DNA of 64,000 bases, taken from contig JARUPZ010000014.1 in NCBI GenBank assembly GCA_031213475.1, positions 1,302,001-1,366,000 on the forward strand, read 5' to 3'. Source of the DNA: Nereocystis luetkeana. Lineage: Eukaryota; Sar; Phaeophyceae; Laminariales; Laminariaceae. The translations under genes were made by a program, and so were the position numbers. The first letter of the stretch is position 1. Every line of letters starts with the position of its first letter. The notes below the pieces were generated by a model. That model had not been told where the DNA came from, did not search any database, and saw only the letters and a program-made list of their open reading frames with translations. Shown here piece by piece: positions 35,131 through 39,182 of the stretch.

Positions 35131-37217
35131 CTTGTTCGAAGGATTATCGAGGCGTGATGCAGACCTGAGGTTTTTCTTTTTCGGGTGGGAGGTAAATGAT
35201 TTGGCTCGCTTCGGCAAGTCGGATGCCTATCAGCTAGCTTCGCAAGTCGACTTTCCGACTAAAGTCAGTTATAGGGCTAACGACCGATTGGTTGGTAGAT
35301 ATCAGTCGAGAAATACCAGGGATGTCCGTCGAGGCGATGTCAACCAAAAACTGAGGCGGAATTACGGGAAAACAGCCTCTAGAAAAAAATCGCGATACTG
35401 TAACTTGCAGGGGATTTTCGCTATTGTTCCCCTGGTGTTGAAAAAAGGCGTATCCCCGGTTTTTCAGGACCAGGTGGGTTTTATTGCTGGAACTCCGTGT
35501 GGCCTACCGCCCAATATACTTACTCATGTGTACTATTAATATCATATTGCTGTCGGCAGCGCGGCATATATTGTTGGGGGCTACAAAGTAGGTCTCTTGC
35601 CGTTGGGTCACCGGTGCTGCTGCTGTGTGCTGGTGTGCTTGCGTACTTTTCGTCAGTATCTGCACGCGGCACGCGGTGTACTTATTGGGGAACCTCCTGA
35701 AAAGGCATTTCTACGTGAGGGCAGGAGGACAGAGGTAATTACGTAATTATTACGGTATTTTTTCCAGGTACATACTTCGGTTACGCTTAATTACGATAAC
35801 CCGTAACCGACATCCTTGTGAAACACTATTAAATATTACTATTACCGACTCCCAGCTCTGGGCTCTCATGTACCCGTATGCCCGTAGCACCACTGCCGTA
35901 TACTTTTTGACGAGAGGGACAAATAGAGGAGGACTCTTTGAGACGGCGAGCGAAAGAACCTCGGCAGGAATAAAAATACCGGAACGACATCTCGGGGGGG
36001 TCTCCTAACGTCTCGTACTGGTGTACTGGTAACTGGTCACCCCTCCGTGTAAAAAGCAACGAAACAGAGACACTCTGGAACACAGATGCCTGTGGTTAGA
36101 CTACCAAGCTCAAAGCTGGCTTCGAGGTAGGGAGTGTGTACGTGGTACTGTAAACACCAGGATCGCGCGGGCCTACATGATATTAGCCTTGATATTCTCG
36201 TGAATTCACTGCTGCTGTTGTTGCTTGCCCACTGAAAAAGAAAGAAGGGCTGCTCTACGAAAACGAAGCTACATTGAGAGATATTGATACTTTTTCCCTT
36301 TTTTTTTCATCACTTCCACTTTCCAGCCTTAACCCTTTTAGAACCGCAGTCCCGTTTTTGGGGACAAACCAGTCAAATTCCGAGTAGTTTGTCCCCAAAA
36401 CGGGACTGCGGTTCTAAAGGGGTTAACTCGAAGGAGGTTTTACCCTCGACGAGCTTCTGGACAAGCCGTGGTCACAGGTGTCTACCCTTCTCCCCCCCGG
36501 TACGTGCCTTTAAGTTATGTCGTGCATAGGGTTCTGCATTCCCACTGCTCGTCGATTTTCATTGAATCATGTAGCTAACTCTCGCTCTCGCGCTTTCCGC
36601 CAATCAATTTATTTCACGCAAGAAAAAGCCCTTTAAGAGCATGCGCTCGGTGGGACTTGAACCCACGAAATTGATCTTGATAGGCACGTGGACCACCTAC
36701 CAAGCCACCGGGGATGGACAGCCCTAGCTGCGAGTAGCTGCGAAACCCTGGCGAAACTCATGACAAGTTACGGGACTACCAGGTATTTATTTAATACCTA
36801 GTAGTCTTTTAGTGTAGGACAACGACCGACAACAGCACATGACGAGATATTCCGCGTCCTGTCGTCGGGCAGCAAGGTCTGAAAGACAACGCATAGGTTC
36901 TTATCGCTGTACAACACCCCAGCACTTTTGTCTTCCGACCTCTCACCTATCTTGACTGTAGCAGCTTCGCAGCCCACACTCCTCCCCAAGCTCGACAACA
37001 GGCCCAACCCAACCAGGACACCAACCAGACGGCGAACAGGGTGGGAATGCACTGCTCCCCGACAGCCCAAAGGCTCTGCCACGAGTAGCAGTTTCTGTCT
37101 TTCCCTTCCTCTCCGGTTAGGAGATGCGCGGCTCGGAGATGCGGAGCAGCGCAGAGCTGTCGACGTCGCCGGTTTAAGACCCACGACGGCGATGCGCGTG
37201 CACGGTCTCGCCTTCAT
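3688..37217 (-). CDS. ANF-receptor-ectodomain receptor protein kinase (14 exons, 3' end outside window)
   Basis: I assembled this gene by reading the minus strand. All 13 internal junctions are GT-AG and keep phase, giving about 1488 residues before the left edge. Order: leader with hydrophobic stretch (residues 64-77), ANF-receptor fold (about 87-750) with a Gly/Ser insert, stalk, transmembrane helix (about 802-828, Arg-rich cytoplasmic flank), low-complexity cytoplasmic region, Asp-rich repeat (about 1184-1234), TKL-like kinase from 1281. Kinase marks are GSGSFAEV (1295-1302), Lys1351, Glu1367, HRDLKPQN (Asp1455) and DFG (1473-1475), so it looks active. The family role is ligand sensing at a membrane with intracellular phosphorylation; ligand and substrate are unknown. 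Animal receptor guanylyl cyclases share ANF-TM-kinase order, so a C-terminal cyclase left of base 1 cannot be excluded. The start is the first ATG in the exon-1 frame. Confidence 0.85.
3905..4850. repeat. Degenerate minisatellite, intron 13
   Basis: Recurring phrases 'gtacattgatacgggatgg' and 'ggtaatatgaagagtc' at irregular spacing fill almost the whole intron between exon 14 and its decayed copy. No coding signal. Confidence 0.75.
4856..4925 (-). pseudogene. Decayed copy of exon-14 5' half
   Basis: On the minus strand this reads FVELSNSMQ and then degenerates, parallel to FDELSNSVQNCVIHRDLK in exon 14. Nucleotides match at roughly two thirds of positions over about 65 bases. The copy has no AG acceptor at the right place and no HRD. 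A degenerate minisatellite separates the two. Confidence 0.6.
5030..5196. repeat. CAA/ACC microsatellite next to exon 13 donor
   Basis: ACAACA and CAACAA triplets with interruptions end nine bases from the exon-13 donor. On the transcribed strand this is TTG/TGTTG, giving long Leu/Cys open frames that are artefacts. Confidence 0.85.
5206..5333 (-). CDS. Receptor kinase exon 13: hinge and helices D-E
   Basis: Residues 1396-1437 plus two bases. After acceptor ttgtggtgtgtag it reads VEYVQRGNLATVLEEG (hinge and helix D), a short loop, then CVGIATGMAYLH (helix E, 'ia.gm.YLH'). The donor is TTCAG|GTACGA, phase 2, matching exon 14. The open frame beyond the donor runs into a CAA/TTG repeat and is not coding. 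Confidence 0.9.
5340..5520. repeat. CATGTCACG-type repeats, intron 12
   Basis: Ten-base variants of CGTCATGTCA / CGGCATGTCA in tandem. A second block with the same units lies at about 5860-6000, on the other side of a SINE copy, suggesting the SINE inserted into one array. Confidence 0.75.
5535..5870 (-). mobile_element. tRNA-derived SINE, family A, copy 1
   Basis: Minus strand: a head with A-box-like TGGCTTGGTAGG and B-box-like GGGTTCGGGTCTC near 5780-5850, then a body ending in a short A-rich tail at about 5520-5530. It matches two other copies (36.3-36.7 and 38.87-39.18 kb) over the full length. The head looks like a tRNA D and T arm but does not fold into a complete tRNA, so it is not called as a tRNA gene. 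Confidence 0.7.
6158..6226 (-). CDS. Receptor kinase exon 12: kinase strands 4-5
   Basis: Residues 1373-1395, 23 codons, phase 0 (acceptor aacgccacgcag, donor ATC|GTGAGA). DLDHPNIVRLLGAT, then a short basic stretch and LMMI, is the classic 'l.HpNiv.llGa' segment after helix C and the strand before the hinge. Exon 11 ends EVLIMK and exon 13 starts VEYVQRGNL, so all three join into one uninterrupted kinase N-lobe. Confidence 0.9.
6538..6625 (-). mobile_element. LINE 3'-end fragment
   Basis: Minus strand carries GGATGCGTGGTCAATGGTCA, then CAAATGAGTACATCCCCCCC: the common 3' end of the LINE family, with its C tail at about 6541-6550. Only about 90 bp remain. Confidence 0.65.
6775..7310. repeat. 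Minisatellite, 'cccgtacccggaacttctg' unit, intron 11
   Basis: About nine irregular copies of a unit containing CCCGTACCCGGAACTTCTG, GAGTTCTGTACG and ACATTCATA lie in tandem. No open frame of note. Confidence 0.8.
7405..7540 (-). pseudogene. Two decayed copies of the exon-11 3' end with donors at 7486 and 7420
   Basis: The segment from KRF to the donor (..CTCATCATGAAG|GTGGGTGG) recurs about 93 and 159 bases downstream of the real donor, with loss of reading frame; a TAA occurs in the first copy. Donor bases are intact in the first copy and nearly so in the second (GTGGAT). Confidence 0.75.
7579..7854 (-). CDS. Receptor kinase exon 11: kinase N-lobe (glycine loop, VAVK, helix C)
   Basis: Residues 1281-1372, phase 0 at both ends (acceptor ccacccttctaag, donor AAG|GTGGGT). 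VEIYADHIALGEIIGSG-SFAEVRKG is the TKL-type opening. An insert of about 35 residues between strands 2 and 3 precedes GVAVKVLRDV, then FWSEVLIMK with the helix-C Glu. The glycine loop has all three glycines but Ala where many kinases have Gly after Phe (SFAEV). Two further copies of the exon end and donor lie just downstream, and a LINE tail forms the pyrimidine tract upstream. Confidence 0.9.
7868..8285 (-). mobile_element. LINE 3'-end copy with nested MITE
   Basis: Minus strand: degraded C-terminal coding (the GGCCACAGGCGGC segment) followed by the 3' end CAACAAATGAGTACCCCCCC. The element ends 14 bases before the exon-11 acceptor, so its C-rich tail serves as the pyrimidine tract. A TA-flanked MITE (8071-8188) sits inside it. 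Confidence 0.7.
8071..8188. mobile_element. MITE family Y copy 1
   Basis: Terminal inverted repeats GTTACGGGGGACCATA / TATGGCCCCCCGTAAT enclose about 60 AT-rich bases. Flanks fit insertion at TA (Tc1/mariner-like; inference). This copy has an extra CCTGGTA inside its left repeat compared with other copies. Confidence 0.8.
9490..10215. repeat. Cluster of short inverted motifs TCACGAATCGTGA
   Basis: At least eight variants of CACGATTCGTGA / CACGAATCGTGA lie on both sides of a GC-rich core (9660-10050). They may be subterminal repeats of a non-autonomous element. No recognisable protein; open frames in the core look accidental. Confidence 0.5.
10316..10445. repeat. Two 64-bp direct repeats with G18 and G16 runs
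   Basis: 'tatataaacgtaaac' then a G run then 'cttaaattaacctgttgc' occurs twice, ending about 20 bases from the donor of exon 10. The C-run on the transcribed strand lies inside the intron just after the splice donor. Confidence 0.85.
10463..10895 (-). CDS. Receptor kinase exon 10: Asp-rich heptapeptide repeat and pre-kinase segment
   Basis: Residues 1137-1280, from acceptor gggtggggacag to donor GAG|GTGAGT. Ser/Gly-rich sequence is followed by about seven degenerate units of seven residues (GDLDRGD, GDLDFGD, DELDRVD, GDLDCGD and so on) coded by a 21-bp repeat, then SYKFPAFTPLSEERV, IVHDEIRQISPRARK and ALEE leading into the kinase. The unit spacing resembles acidic, possibly cation-binding repeats, but no family motif is met. 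LINE-derived C-rich DNA lies about 55 bases upstream of the acceptor. Confidence 0.85.
10600..10765 (-). repeat. Coding 21-bp minisatellite
   Basis: Units of the type GGTGACGGTGACCTTGACC encode the Asp-rich heptapeptide of exon 10. Length change in multiples of 21 bp would keep frame. Confidence 0.75.
10945..11150 (-). mobile_element. LINE 3'-end fragment upstream of exon 10
   Basis: Minus strand: CCTGTTTGG-type coding remnant, GGATGCGTGGTTAATGGT, then AATAAATGAGTTCGACCCCC and a C tail. It ends about 55 bases before the exon-10 acceptor. Confidence 0.65.
11165..11665 (-). pseudogene. LINE reverse transcriptase C-terminus, truncated
   Basis: Minus-strand open frame with RIRVGDLDLPEGRKRYTSS, then the zinc-knuckle-like CPCGKEIESRTHMVGECE, GDGWWPQAAKQEGD, and in the next frame WKQRNERPNVGG and SRNGAPSRK. 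Cys-x-Cys...His...Cys after an RT is typical of non-LTR elements. The 5' part and the RT core are missing, there is a frameshift near 11300, and the 3' end is CAAATGAGTACGCCCCCTCC. Confidence 0.7.
11775..12215. repeat. Four-unit repeat 'ctagggctgtgagttggct' interrupted by a MITE
   Basis: Units of about 75-80 bp with CTAGGGCTGTGAGTTGG and CCGACTAGTTATTA recur before and after a family Y MITE at about 11977-12092. Insertion of the MITE after array formation is the simplest reading. Confidence 0.7.
11977..12092. mobile_element. MITE family Y copy 2
   Basis: Begins GACGGGGGACCATAGTAAAT and ends ACTATGGTTCTCCGAAATAT; the right terminal repeat is decayed. Confidence 0.75.
12865..13835 (-). pseudogene. 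LINE reverse transcriptase C-terminal region, broken
   Basis: Minus strand: from 13804 an open frame reads VLRAELGMYPLKTNRDMV and LKWQYIVRNTPKKRLPA, the 'thumb' region common in non-LTR reverse transcriptases. Later frames carry YKEERDVLEEEMREIDGC, LGDRWWLQAAKQEGDK and WKQRNERPNVG, ending with the standard 3' end ATGAGTACGCC at about 12875. Several frameshifts separate the pieces; it is a dead 5'-truncated copy. Confidence 0.7.
13840..14220 (-). mobile_element. Related LINE-like 3' ends with long G/C homopolymers
   Basis: Contains 'catggccgtag' and 'gaccatagaccctcgcat', shared with copies at 1.26-1.6 kb and 25.7-25.8 kb. Minus-strand 3' end is ATGACAGTGAGTATTCCCCC. A second G-run of more than 20 lies at 14170-14194. 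Confidence 0.6.
14795..15951 (-). CDS. Receptor kinase exon 9: stalk, transmembrane helix, low-complexity juxtamembrane region
   Basis: Residues 751-1135 plus two bases. After acceptor cgccttccggcag it begins LLREIDWPAPRQD (the 'i.Wp' end of ANF ectodomains), a Pro- and Ser-rich stalk, then the helix from about residue 802 (TFLTLPLALLFLCFFVAAVA, continuing VVAVLAMV), followed by RATARAA, positive on the cytoplasmic side. About 300 residues of Pro, Ala, Gly and Ser follow, including Gly and Ala runs from CTC and GCN tracts; these have no known domain. The donor is TTCAG|GTACGA (phase 2). The opposite strand is also open (379 codons), an artefact of GC-rich triplets. Confidence 0.85.
15225..15266. 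repeat. (CTC)n coding tract in exon 9
   Basis: CTC/CCT triplets read GGN/GAG on the minus strand and give a Gly run in the cytoplasmic region of the receptor. Confidence 0.8.
16080..16990. repeat. 'acgggat' degenerate repeats, intron 8
   Basis: ACGGGATTTGGCCACC and GCGGGACTC variants recur irregularly across about 900 bases. No coding signal. Confidence 0.55.
17205..17440 (+). mobile_element. Family Z element, copy 2
   Basis: Contains GATCTGTACGATCTGTCTGA, CGTGGGAGCCG, GTTTCCTGGGTTGGATCTG and CGGCAGGTTAG in family order. Confidence 0.65.
17503..17640 (-). CDS. Receptor kinase exon 8: C-terminal end of ANF domain
   Basis: Residues 705-750, phase 0 at both ends (acceptor tgtggacaaag, donor GAG|GTGAGG). 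VKLDDNGNRKATDVSFWLM continues 'feGlsGkv' from exon 7 in the family pattern 'v.ld.nGnr...y.l.n', followed by a strand and CATGKVE. It is the only one of three tandem copies that is complete and in phase with exon 9. Confidence 0.85.
17640..18200. repeat. CATACAGCG-type degenerate repeats around the exon-8 copies
   Basis: Variants of 'cgcatacagcacatacagcg' fill the spaces between the three exon-8 acceptors. They probably mediated or followed the duplication. Confidence 0.6.
17893..18148 (-). pseudogene. Two degenerate copies of the exon-8 5' end (acceptors at 18148 and 17996)
   Basis: Downstream of acceptors ending in AAG, 18148 reads VELDGSGNRK and 17996 reads VDLDDSLNRE, against VKLDDNGNRK in the functional exon at 17640. 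The 18148 copy lacks one base after NRK and is frameshifted. The 17996 copy stays open for 34 codons and reaches a consensus donor CT|GTAAGT, with an in-frame TAA overlapping the donor. Neither copy has the second half of exon 8. They are either dead tandem copies or alternative exons. Inclusion of the 104-base copy would shift the frame and stop before the transmembrane exon. Confidence 0.65.
18250..18455. repeat. Two-copy direct repeat, about 122 bp apart, intron 7
   Basis: The segment from 'gaacttctattgaaacaaag' to the CGCATTTA stretch near 18335 recurs from about 18383 to 18450 with few changes. It has no coding signature. Confidence 0.7.
18530..19095. repeat. CCGAA-type short tandem repeat in intron 7
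   Basis: Imperfect five-base units (ACCGA/CCGAA) with AACAGAACCG variants run for about 560 bases just downstream of exon 7 on the minus strand. Long minus-strand open frames here (Phe/Ser/Val/Arg-rich) are repeat artefacts. Confidence 0.85.
19133..20213 (-). CDS. Receptor kinase exon 7: end of ANF domain with large Gly/Ser insert
   Basis: Residues 345-704, from acceptor cacttgcttag (phase 2) to donor AAG|GTGATT (phase 0). The first 45 residues (ALSIDWSPM, then helix to EFVAAF) and the last 60 or so (AATLMFDAAELGGRVLV, then VEFEGLSGK) fit the ANF family; 'feGlsGkv' is a strong marker near the domain end. In between lie roughly 250 residues dominated by Gly, Ser and Ala with scattered Cys. 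All 1081 bases are open, so the insert is probably translated. A hidden intron inside the GGN-rich stretch is possible. The insert would loop out of the second lobe. Confidence 0.8.
20260..20960. repeat. 'tatgtgtccatgatt' minisatellite, intron 6
   Basis: Variants of GTATGTGTCCATGATT run in tandem. A near-perfect duplication of about 88 bp is seen at 20653-20735 and 20741-20823 ('catgagttgtgtatgtatgt'). Confidence 0.75.
21015..21275 (-). mobile_element. Family Z element, copy 3
   Basis: Minus-strand copy with complete middle (CTAGCAGTTGTTTCCTGGGT) and a TATATCTATC-rich end. Confidence 0.65.
21572..21678 (-). CDS. Receptor kinase exon 6: ANF domain helix and strand
   Basis: Residues 309-343 plus two bases (phase 2). 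The acceptor cgcttttcag is followed by VMTYAASQGLVSGRAWLLL, the usual helix plus 'g..w.l.' strand after the second-lobe sheet. The donor is GGCAG|GTGGGA. The exon is short but its frame, splice signals and fold position all agree. Confidence 0.8.
21780..21890. mobile_element. MITE family Y copy 3
   Basis: TATTACGGGGGGCCATAG ... CTATGGTCCCCCGTAATA, near-perfect terminal inverted repeats; lies about 100 bases upstream of exon 6. Confidence 0.85.
22040..22480. repeat. CATCAC/CACCAT microsatellite, intron 5
   Basis: Long imperfect CAY trinucleotide tract next to exon 5. On the plus strand it opens His-rich frames, which I rejected as coding. Confidence 0.85.
22569..22748 (-). CDS. Receptor kinase exon 5: ANF domain, second lobe
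   Basis: Residues 249-308, phase 0 at both ends (acceptor ccccaatgggcag, donor CAC|GTGAGG). It encodes AREALEGQDVSIGAWEAF, a Gly-Glu-Ala-Cys loop, helix DAAGVRKAVDAVAGSG and strand DSVVVVLGECADYRH. The pattern strand-helix-'vvvl.g' is the expected second-lobe Rossmann-like unit. Cys in the loop and in LGEC could form disulphides outside the cell; that is inference. Confidence 0.85.
23495..23765 (+). mobile_element. Family Z element, copy 4
   Basis: Plus-strand copy about 35 bases downstream (transcript sense) of the exon-4 donor. A TACCAGGTA motif lies in its left part. Confidence 0.65.
23800..23955 (-). CDS. Receptor kinase exon 4: ANF domain, hinge and second lobe
   Basis: Residues 197-248, phase 0 at both ends (acceptor ctcctttccccag, donor CAG|GTACAC). 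It carries LVYPSFLRVVGPNEDF, which matches the conserved 'yP.ffR..p.d..q' segment of ANF domains, then helix VPAVGALFRRHGWGAASVIF ('l...fgw..v.vi'). Identification of the fold rests mainly on exons 3 and 4. The acceptor tract is fed by very C-rich sequence. Confidence 0.9.
24190..24920 (+). mobile_element. Family Z element, copy 5, with right end amplified
   Basis: One full copy (24.2-24.64 kb) followed by three or four tandem copies of its right end, each about 85 bp (ACACAGATCCTGCACAATAT, GGCAGGTTAGGATC, AATCTACGTAGATCGTGATC). Confidence 0.65.
25431..25589 (-). CDS. Receptor kinase exon 3: ANF domain core
   Basis: Residues 144-196, phase 0 at both ends (acceptor ttccgcag, donor AAG|GTGTGT). 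It encodes the most diagnostic ANF segment: FIVGPACCSAAATASVL followed by ARRGVPLISWACSADFLSDK, matching the family pattern 'xxxGP..S..a...a...a...vP.is..a....lsd'. The open frame continues past the donor for about 22 codons, but splicing at AAG restores the expected join to YPSFLRVVGPNE in exon 4. C-rich DNA from a LINE-like 3' end lies about 100 bases upstream of the acceptor. Confidence 0.9.
25690..25800 (-). mobile_element. LINE-like 3' end upstream of exon 3
   Basis: Minus strand: GGATGCGAGGGTCTATGGTC, CATGCATGAGATCGAGTACA and a C/T-rich tail running toward the exon-3 acceptor at 25590. Confidence 0.6.
26570..26960 (-). mobile_element. Family Z element, copy 6
   Basis: Minus-strand copy whose end has expanded into about ten ATCTACAGATAGATC units. 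Confidence 0.65.
27242..27399 (-). CDS. Receptor kinase exon 2: ANF domain, first lobe start
   Basis: Residues 92-143, entering in phase 1 after acceptor tttactcatcag and leaving in phase 0 at AGG|GTGAGA. It carries FLVDWG, an Ala run, the helix AATEGAAKSLQNAGV and the strand VEWVWQDSACDADR. The hallmark is a helix, then a Gly- or Pro-rich turn, then 'DSACD', as in the first alpha/beta unit of ANF-receptor and periplasmic binding proteins. The Ala run (six residues) is probably slippage-prone GCN codons. Confidence 0.85.
29103..29206. mobile_element. MITE family Y copy 4
   Basis: GTTACGGTGGACCATAGTAA ... TACTATGGTCTCCCGTAAAT, with the internal 'taggtcctatttac' stem. Confidence 0.8.
30175..30310 (-). 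mobile_element. SINE family B, 3' part
   Basis: Matches 49.74-49.87 kb (GACTCAGATCTGGGGTGACA and the pyrimidine-rich CTTCTTTTCTCTCCCTCC). The tRNA-like head is absent. Confidence 0.55.
30415..30815 (+). pseudogene. LINE C-terminal fragment with C-rich 3' tail
   Basis: Reads PCGKAIESRTHIVGECDIH, EEMKEIGERDMEELG, GGRWWPQAAKQEGG, then in another frame WKQRNER-type remnant. The 3' end is AAACAAATGAGTACGC followed by C10 and CTCCCCCCC. A TACCTGGTA interrupts it near 30651. It is truncated at the 5' side and frameshifted. Confidence 0.7.
31155..31264. mobile_element. MITE family Y copy 5
   Basis: TATTACGGGGGGCCACATTA ... TACTATGGTCCCCCGTAATA. Confidence 0.85.
31742..32272. mobile_element. 530-bp element with 16-bp perfect TIRs
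   Basis: Left AGGGCTGGGCCCTGGT and right ACCAGGGCCCAGCCCT are perfect inverted repeats, and further inside CTGAGCCAGTACAGTA / CTCAGCCAGTACAGTA are related direct motifs. No transposase frame; probably a non-autonomous DNA element. Confidence 0.65.
34925..35020. repeat. 31-bp unit, three copies
   Basis: TTTTTAGCCGAATTTCGATT and TTTTATGG repeat three times in tandem. Confidence 0.9.
35083..35133. repeat. (CAA)n microsatellite
   Basis: About 16 uninterrupted ACA/CAA triplets. Confidence 0.95.
36290..36720 (-). mobile_element. SINE family A, copy 2, split by a piggyBac-like MITE
   Basis: Minus strand head: TGGCTTGGTAGG (A-box-like) and GGGTTCAAGTCCC (B-box-like), then the body shared with copies 1 and 3, and an A-rich end at about 36296-36306. 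The MITE at 36325-36430 lies within it between duplicated TTAA. Confidence 0.75.
36325..36430. mobile_element. piggyBac-like MITE (family X)
   Basis: TTAACCCTTTTAGAACCGCA ... TGCGGTTCTAAAGGGGTTAA: near-perfect palindromic TIRs of about 40 bp with TTAA at both borders. The TTAA target and CCC terminus are piggyBac hallmarks. Related copies at 48.86, 51.82, 53.27 and 59.38 kb. Confidence 0.8.
36947..37217 (-). CDS. Receptor kinase exon 1: leader and start of ANF domain
   Basis: This exon encodes residues 1-90 plus one base (phase 1). A basic, Ser-rich stretch of about 60 residues precedes a hydrophobic segment LVGVLVGLGLLSSL, then Gly-Cys-Glu-Ala-Ala and the first ANF strand ATVKIG. The long charged region before the hydrophobic core is unusual for a signal peptide; it could be a signal anchor, or a true start could lie in an unseen upstream exon. 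The donor is ATAG|GTGAGA. Joined to exon 2 it gives VKIGFLVDWG, a typical opening of this fold, and that join is the main reason to place the start 9.5 kb upstream of exon 2. Confidence 0.75.
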
Positions 37218-37218
37218 T

Positions 37219-37223
37219 ATGCT

Positions 37224-37259
<36 letters not shown>

Positions 37260-37262
37260 GCT
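37219..37262 (-). repeat. CAG/CAA-rich tract upstream of receptor kinase start codon
   Basis: On the minus strand, runs of CAG with some CAA and AGA triplets end two bases before the presumed ATG. This is the probable 5' UTR. Reading in frame upstream would add a Ser-rich stretch without an ATG. Confidence 0.6.
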
Positions 37263-37949
37263 CCGTGTCTGACCTGCGCACGCCACGGCAACACCAATAC
37301 ATGTCCCTCTCCTCCGCTATGTACTTTGATCGTAGGCTAACTATTCAATGAGCTCGGCTCTTGCTTAGCTTGGGCGAAACGCTGGTCGGCAATACACGCC
37401 TTAGGATAAGTAGGGTGGCGAGGCGAATCTAGTGCTATGGTAGGTAGGTGCGCTGCTCTGTGTCGCGTGCAGCTCTGATCGCCTATATGTATCGAATGGA
37501 TCCCCGAGACGAACTCATGGAAGAAGAAATTTTCAAAAAATAACCCATCAGGTTCCACGATGTAGAACACATTTTTTTTTTCTGTGAACGAGCTGCCAAC
37601 GAGCTCCCAGATCTCAATGAATGAGTCAGTTTACTACCTGGTACCCTGGTATTTATTAATAGTTGTCAGTTGGTCACCTGGTCAATTTGTTCGACCGCAT
37701 CTTTCATTCCTGCCCCCTATATCATCTCTGCTGTATCCTGTGATCCTGTCGCGCGGCCGCAAACGAAGCACAAACGGGCACACACCTTAGGAAGCTGCCT
37801 GTGCCTGCAAGTAAGTCTACAAACACGTGGGGATGGGGCAATTGTTCACTGCGCTAATCGGCATAGCCCTGAAGCTCGTATGTACGCAGTAAGCTCGCGA
37901 AAGCTCTCATTTTTTCGGCGGGGAAGTCTCGGCGGCGCGTTTCCAGGGT

Positions 37950-38665
37950 CGGGTCACGCGGTGTTCAAACTTTCACGGGTCGGGTCGGGTCGGGCCAGGA
38001 AGTGTAAAAAGTCTAACGGGTCGGGTCGGGTCGCGACAAGAGGTTTTCAAATCTCACGGGTCGGGTCGCGACAAGAGGTTTTCAAATCTCACGGGTCGGG
38101 TCGGGTCAAGAGATAGATGATGAAAAGCTCACGGGTCGGGTCAGGTCATGACCTGCGAGAAGCGGGCCGCTCGCGGGTCGGGCCAGCATGACCCGCGAGT
38201 TGTTTTAAACTGACCCACGGGTCGGACCCGTGCATTCGGCTCGCGGATCCGACACTTGAATCACTTCCCGCTCTCTCACAGAAAGGTTTCTCTCGTACCA
38301 ATGCTCAATAACTCCTTTGGTATCATATTTAAACGCGCCAAAGTCATGTACGCATCCCCACATTCATTCATACACACTACAACCAGGTCATATATTGCTG
38401 CGCGGCACTAAAATGAACCTTAAACTGTTTTTCAAGTGAGGATGAAACCCGTGTCTCACGGGTCAATCGGAAGGTGGCGGGTCGGGTCGCGTCGGGTCAG
38501 GAAGTTTTGAAATCTCGCGGGTCGGGTCGGGTCGAGTCAGGAGATTTTCAAATCTCACGGATCGAGTCGGGTCAAAAGAGGCTTTCAAATTCTCGCGGGT
38601 CGGGTCGGTTCAAGTCAACACACCTCAAATTTTTCGCGGGTCGGGTGGGTTGACCCGACCCGCGA
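37950..38665. repeat. GGGTCGGGTC minisatellite in two blocks
   Basis: Units built from CACGGGTCGGGTC plus 'gaggttttcaaatctc' repeat at 37950-38240 and 38450-38665, separated by about 200 bases of unrelated sequence. Confidence 0.85.
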
Positions 38666-38869
38666 AAAACCCTGCAAATTTTCAAGTTTCCTTACGAGTA
38701 TACTCTTTTTTTTTAGTCCCGCTGGGGAATCAGTTCGTTTACACTCTATTATTAGTAAAAGGAATGGGAAAAGTTGTACACATGGGACGTGGAAGTTTGC
38801 CCGCTTGACCATTGTGCATCTAATTACCTAAGGTAGAAGCACGACGAGTAGTAATGTCGAAATGTCCCC

Positions 38870-39182
38870 CCGGTGGCTTGGTAGGTGGTCCGCGTGCCTA
38901 TCAAGATCAGTTTCGTGGTTTCGAGTCTCACCGAGTGCATGCTCGTGGGGACTTTTTCATGCATAAAAAATTGATAAGCGGAAAGCGCGAGAGCGTGAGT
39001 TAGCTACATTCGATGAAAATCGACGAGCAGTGGGAACGCTGAACCCTATGCGCGACAAAAAAATAAAGGCACGCACCGGGGGGGAGAAGGGTAGACACCT
39101 GTGACCACGGCTTGTCCAGAAGATCGCCGAGGGTAAACCCTCCTACGAGTTGGGCTGGAAAGTAAAATTGAAAAAAAAAATG
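38870..39182 (+). mobile_element. SINE family A, copy 3
   Basis: Plus strand: GGTGGCTTGGTAGGTGG, then GTTTCGAGTCTCACC, body, and terminal A10 at 39171-39180. It is the most complete copy, with a clear A tail. Confidence 0.75.

Larger units (their letters stand above)
27400..36946 (-). other. Intron 1 of the receptor kinase (9.5 kb)
   Basis: No coding exon of the receptor was found here. It holds two TA-flanked MITEs (29.1 and 31.2 kb), a LINE 3' end in the opposite orientation (30.4-30.8 kb), part of a SINE (30.2 kb), a 530-bp element with 16-bp terminal inverted repeats (31.7-32.3 kb), a 31-bp triple repeat and a CAA tract (34.9-35.1 kb), and a SINE split by a MITE (36.3-36.7 kb). Open frames of up to 237 codons (29611-30324, minus) show no recognisable motif and run through repeats, so I left them out. 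Confidence 0.7.

Noticed and set aside
36640-36718. tRNA gene
   Set aside because: A- and B-box-like motifs and a T-arm are present, but the acceptor and anticodon stems do not form, and the same sequence heads three SINE copies.
37670-38116. Plus-strand open frame with GSGRV repeats
   Set aside because: Translation of the GGGTC minisatellite.
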